Shown here piece by piece: positions 40,333 through 43,498 of a stretch of 43,498 bases of DNA. The stretch spans positions 1 through 43,498 of the forward strand of contig MPUH01000601.1 of the NCBI GenBank assembly GCA_001970955.1. The letters run 5' to 3'. The position numbers and the translations under genes are program-made. The stretch comes from Stentor coeruleus. Taxonomy: Eukaryota > Ciliophora > Heterotrichea > Heterotrichida > Stentoridae. The notes under the pieces are model-generated. The model was not told where the DNA came from. It did not search any database and saw only the letters and a list, made by a program, of their open reading frames with translations. Numbering within the stretch: position 1 is the stretch's first letter; each line of letters starts with the position of its first letter.

Positions 40333-41617
40333 TTAAACTTGTTCTAACAAGCATTTAACAATTTCATTCATACATTCACATATCTTAAACTCCCCTCTTG
40401 TCTCAACTTCAAGTTCTTTTTTATTAACCATAATCCTCATTAAAAACTCTGCAGTATAAACATAAGAATATTTCCCTTTATTCCAAACTTCAAAATTCGG
40501 GTATATTTTCAGCCTTTTCAGTATATCTTCAAACACAAGTTCTTCATTTTGTTGACAAAAAACCATTGAATTGTTACTAAATTTCTTCCATAAACTTCTA
40601 ATTGTATCTTCAGGAGTTTTATCACATAATAAAGCTGGGGTAATTGGTAAAAGCAATATCTTATTTGTGTCGTTGTATTTTAATATAAGCTTAGGACTTG
40701 AAATAAACCCTTTAGAATAATCGAAATTCATAATTCTATTAGCTTGTTGCATATGAAAAACTGGACCTGGCTCTATTATTGTGTTGATTTCTCCTGGCAG
40801 ATCTTCACTTTCTATATAAGTTTCTAAATTAATCAAAGGATCTTCTTTACGATTTCCTATATAAAGTATTGCTCGACAATTGAATTTATCAACTTTTAAA
40901 CATATCCCAACTTCAACATTTCTACTTTTATATAATATTCCTTGAGAACTAGAAAGCAAAGATAAAAAATACTTGAAATTATCACATTCAGAGCTTTTGC
41001 TCATAACAAAACTTGATCTTTGTAATGAAAATTCATTATCATTATATCTTATTGTTTCTGACATTTTATACTGAGAAATTTCTACTTGAAACTCTTCAAT
41101 TTTTTTTTTGAGTTTTTCTGTTTCAGCTTCTTTTTCTATAAAAAGCTCTTTGATTTGTTCGAATTTTGTTACCATGTGTTGGATTTGAAGAGATTTTTCA
41201 GATAATTTGTTTTGGCTGGATTTTAGTTCTTGTTTTAGTTGAGAAATAGCCGATTTTTGGTTTTTGGTTTTTTTGTGTAAGACTTGAGTGTAATAATAAA
41301 GTTCCTCAAGTTGCATTTTACGTATACTCAGCTCTTCGGCTAGGGTTGTTTGGAAGATTTTGGTTTGGACCTCGTTTTCTTTGAGTCGGTAAAATTCTGA
41401 TTTCTATGTGAAAAATACAATTTCTTGCCAGTTTTTAAAAAAATTATAGGATTTTATATGGAAATTGCTAAATTTTATTTTGGGATATANCTTGCCATTC
41501 ATCGTCATGAGGGATTTTTGTGTCGATGATATCTTGGTATACTTCGTAACCTAAAGTGCTTGGGGAATCAGGACGAGGGATTGAATGTGGGATGGGGTTA
41601 GTTATTAAATTTTTCAT
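40333..41617 (-). CDS. Coiled-coil protein, frame broken by an N-junction insert
   Basis: The ATG at 41617 starts MKNLITNPIPHSIPRPDSP and leads to DDEWQ. A 67-bp segment (41424-41490, including the N at 41490) then interrupts it. Removing that segment gives DDEWQEI followed by a normal 15-nt intron (41404-41418) and then KSEFYRLKENEVQTK. The frame thus restored has 400 residues. It has a coiled coil from about residue 45 to 150 (KSQLKQEL, EAETEKLKKKIEEFQVEI). A C-terminal ~230 residues of mixed strands and helices follow, which I cannot name (e.g. NCRAILYIGNRK, GPVFHMQQANRIM). No signal peptide or membrane span. CEP20 follows 45 bp downstream on the same strand, but a joint role is not implied. 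Confidence 0.7.
41404..41418 (-). other. 15-nt spliceosomal intron
   Basis: On the minus strand reads GTATTTTTCACATAG, phase 0. It contributes an in-frame TAG if retained and joins EI to KSEFYRL. Confidence 0.82.
41424..41497. repeat. 67-bp insert bounded by 7-bp direct repeats, with an N
   Basis: CTTGCCA occurs at 41424-41430 and again at 41491-41497, and an N sits just before the second copy. The material between is AT-rich and not coding. Taking out one repeat plus the interval restores the reading frame exactly. This can be a contig-end artefact or a retained internal eliminated sequence. Confidence 0.7.
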
Positions 41618-42369
41618 GATGATAATTCCAATTACTTTAAAATTATTGTAGTAAACCATATATTACCAATAATTTTTGGTAATAACTGGATTAGGATATT
41701 TTTATGATTAGTCGATGACAATTTAGAAATCTTTATAAAAAAGTATAGAAAAGTTGTCAATGCGGTTTTTATATGATATGAGTTTAAAGAAAATGAGATG
41801 TAAAATCCTTTGATACAACTAGAAAATAATTAAATCTTGTTTTTTTTTGACTATTATACAACAGATATTTAAACATCTGTTTATTTAATATTCTAAATAG
41901 TTCTTATGTTAATTTATGAAGTATATCAAAATAATTTATCAAATCTCTATAAATCGACATATTCCAAGGTTTCCTTAATCACTAAGTCCTTTTAATACTT
42001 AAAAATTCTGAAGGCCACTTCTAAAACCCCTTTATCAGCATTTCTATAGAATTTCAATTCAAAATCATTATAAACTCTCAAATAATTTGTCAATTCAAAT
42101 CATCAATAGACTCCAAAGACCATCGCAACAAAATATAAAATATTTTTCTAATCATATCAAACAAGAAAAATTGTTATAATAAAATAAACTATCAAAGACC
42201 AAAAAACCAAGACCCAAAAATTATCTTTTTAAACACCAGAAAAAATAAAAATAGACGAATTTTCAAATAGTCTCAATGAAAAAAACTTTACAAACTATAA
42301 AAAAATTTAAGTAAAACACAAAACTATATACAAAAAAGTTATAAATTAACTAAAAAGCATATAAACAAT
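41618..42369. other. Divergent intergenic region
   Basis: AT-rich region between two gene starts pointing away from each other. It must hold both promoters. No ORF, RNA gene, or repeat was recognised. Confidence 0.55.
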
Positions 42370-42879
42370 ATGGGAAAAAAGCTTAGCAAACTAAAAGATG
42401 ATTTAAAAAAAGCCAATACTATCCTCTCAAGCGATACTTTCTATACCGCGACTGGTTTTAGAATGAATTTTATGATTACAGAAAGAATACACATAGTAAA
42501 AAAAAATAAAAACATAATACACGTTGATCAACTCATTGATAGACAACTTCCAAAACATATAGGTCATATATCCCCAATTAATCTTAAAAAAGTTATGTGT
42601 ATTGCTGAATATATTAATTCTATATCATCAACTAAAAATCCAACAGCTTTAGAAGATAATCTATGTTGTATATGCTTAGATCATAATATTGAGATTTTGT
42701 TAGAATGTGGACATGGGTATTGTGAAAAAGATATAATGGATTGGGAAAATAGAGATAGTTCATGTCCTATATGTAGAAGGAAAATGAATCAGGAAATGAT
42801 GTATACAAATTTAGAAAATTTTAAAGATGAAAATGATTTACAACAAAGTATTTCAGAGTTGTTTAATTTAATTAAATAG
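42370..42879 (+). CDS. RING-finger E3 ligase, RNF141-like, with likely N-myristoylation
   Basis: A 169-residue protein. It begins MGKKLSKLK, a fair N-myristoylation signal with a basic patch, which suggests membrane attachment. The RING lies at about 98-135: CCIC, then ECGHGYC and DSSCPICRR. The position of the sixth zinc ligand, usually Cys, is Asp (CEKD), so the RING would be C3-H-C-D-C2. Asp is an accepted ligand in some RINGs (Rbx1 uses it elsewhere), so activity is still plausible. The layout (MG start, C-terminal RING, a short acidic helix FKDENDLQQSISEL at the end) resembles RNF141/ZNF230, though shorter than the human 230 residues. It probably ubiquitinates membrane-associated targets. 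The ATG follows CATATAAACAAT. Confidence 0.85.
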   Translation: MGKKLSKLKDDLKKANTILSSDTFYTATGFRMNFMITERIHIVKKNKNIIHVDQLIDRQLPKHIGHISPINLKKVMCIAEYINSISSTKNPTALEDNLCCICLDHNIEILLECGHGYCEKDIMDWENRDSSCPICRRKMNQEMMYTNLENFKDENDLQQSISELFNLIK

Positions 42880-43498
42880 ATAATGTTGATATGATAGATT
42901 TGGGGTTTTTAGGAATTTTTGGAAGATTGTAGTTGAAAAAAATGTTTTATGTTTGGGAATTTTTATAGGATTGTGAGGATTAGGATGTTTTTGTAATGAT
43001 TAATGATGGTTTTTTTGAAATGTGGATTTTATAGAGGAGTATTTTTTTTAATACATATTTGAATGATTAGGGAATGTATTATAGGATTGATGGTATTGAT
43101 TAAGAAGTTATAATTTAAGATTATTATTATTTTTTTTTTTTGGAGATTATTCTTTAGTATTTGGTGACTGATAAATTATGTACTAAAAGATAGCTGGTAT
43201 AATAATAATAAAATATTTATCTGTTAGAAATTATTAATGATCAATAAGATCGTGTTAAGTTAAGTAGATGAGCTTGATTTCAATACTTATGAAATAATTG
43301 ATTTAGTTCCTTCTTTAGTTATGATTTAAAAAAAAATTTGATCTTAATTTTTGAAATTTTTATTCTTTAAACAAAGATGAAATCTATATTCATAATAGCA
43401 ATCAAAACATTTTTTTAAGTTCTGCAGAATCTGTCGTAAAAATACATAAAATTTAATGTTTTTTTAAATTAAAATTAAAGGTGGATGATATATAAATT
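42880..43498. other. Intergenic at window end, no gene seen
   Basis: AT-rich 3' flank of the RING gene with T-runs. No ORF above noise and no RNA gene signals in the last ~620 bases. Confidence 0.55.

Overview
The window looks like macronuclear DNA of a heterotrich ciliate, most likely Stentor or a close relative. The base composition is very AT-rich and the genes are tightly packed. All three standard stop codons end genes: TAA for the BEACH gene, TAG for the RSPH gene, TGA for the gene ending at 4411. Eight introns can be recognised and every one is exactly 15 nt, with GTA at the 5' end, AG at the 3' end and an A at position 10. Removing them joins broken reading frames into recognisable proteins. 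The species assignment is inference; the intron size and code use are read directly from the sequence.

Layout. 1-5.6 kb: BCKDHA-like E1 alpha (-), a two-intron BTB/coiled-coil protein (-), a C2-like/coiled-coil protein (+) with a duplicated promoter and start, and a PX-BAR sorting nexin (-). 5.6-12.5 kb: a GC-rich folded intergenic element, a secreted Fn3+ILEI/FAM3-like protein (+, two introns), an RSPH4/6 radial-spoke head protein (+), a COMMD10-like protein (-), a Ser-rich unknown protein (-) whose promoter is also duplicated, a PSMG4-like proteasome chaperone split by an intron (+), and MLH1 (+). 12.5-17.1 kb: three close-set minus-strand genes, a Cys-module type I membrane protein, an unknown protein and a six-TM cyclic-nucleotide phosphodiesterase. 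17.1-19.5 kb is an unusually long noncoding gap with a decayed-looking coding stretch. 19.5-24.3 kb: a DOMON secreted protein (+) and a WD40-plus-ion-channel fusion (-), whose 3' end is disturbed by a contig join. 24.3-30.1 kb: another gap, a two-finger C2H2 protein (+), a coiled-coil protein (+) and a third long gap. 30.1-43.5 kb: a J-domain protein (-), a giant BEACH protein (-, 2771 aa after removing one intron), CEP20/FOR20 (-), a coiled-coil protein broken by an N-junction insert (-) and an RNF141-like RING protein (+).

The genes do not form one pathway. The set is typical of a ciliate somatic chromosome: cilia and basal bodies (RSPH, CEP20), membrane traffic (sorting nexin, BEACH, COMMD10), cAMP/cGMP and ion signalling (PDE, WD-channel), DNA repair (MLH1), proteostasis (PSMG4, J protein, RING) and metabolism (BCKDHA). 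The items most worth a second look are the uniform 15-nt introns, two independent tandem duplications each covering a promoter and start codon, the 67-bp insert bounded by 7-bp direct repeats at 41424-41497, the GC-rich element at 5614-5685, and the interrupted coding-like stretches in the long gaps. I did not find a CRISPR array, a transposon, an rRNA gene or a convincing tRNA gene.
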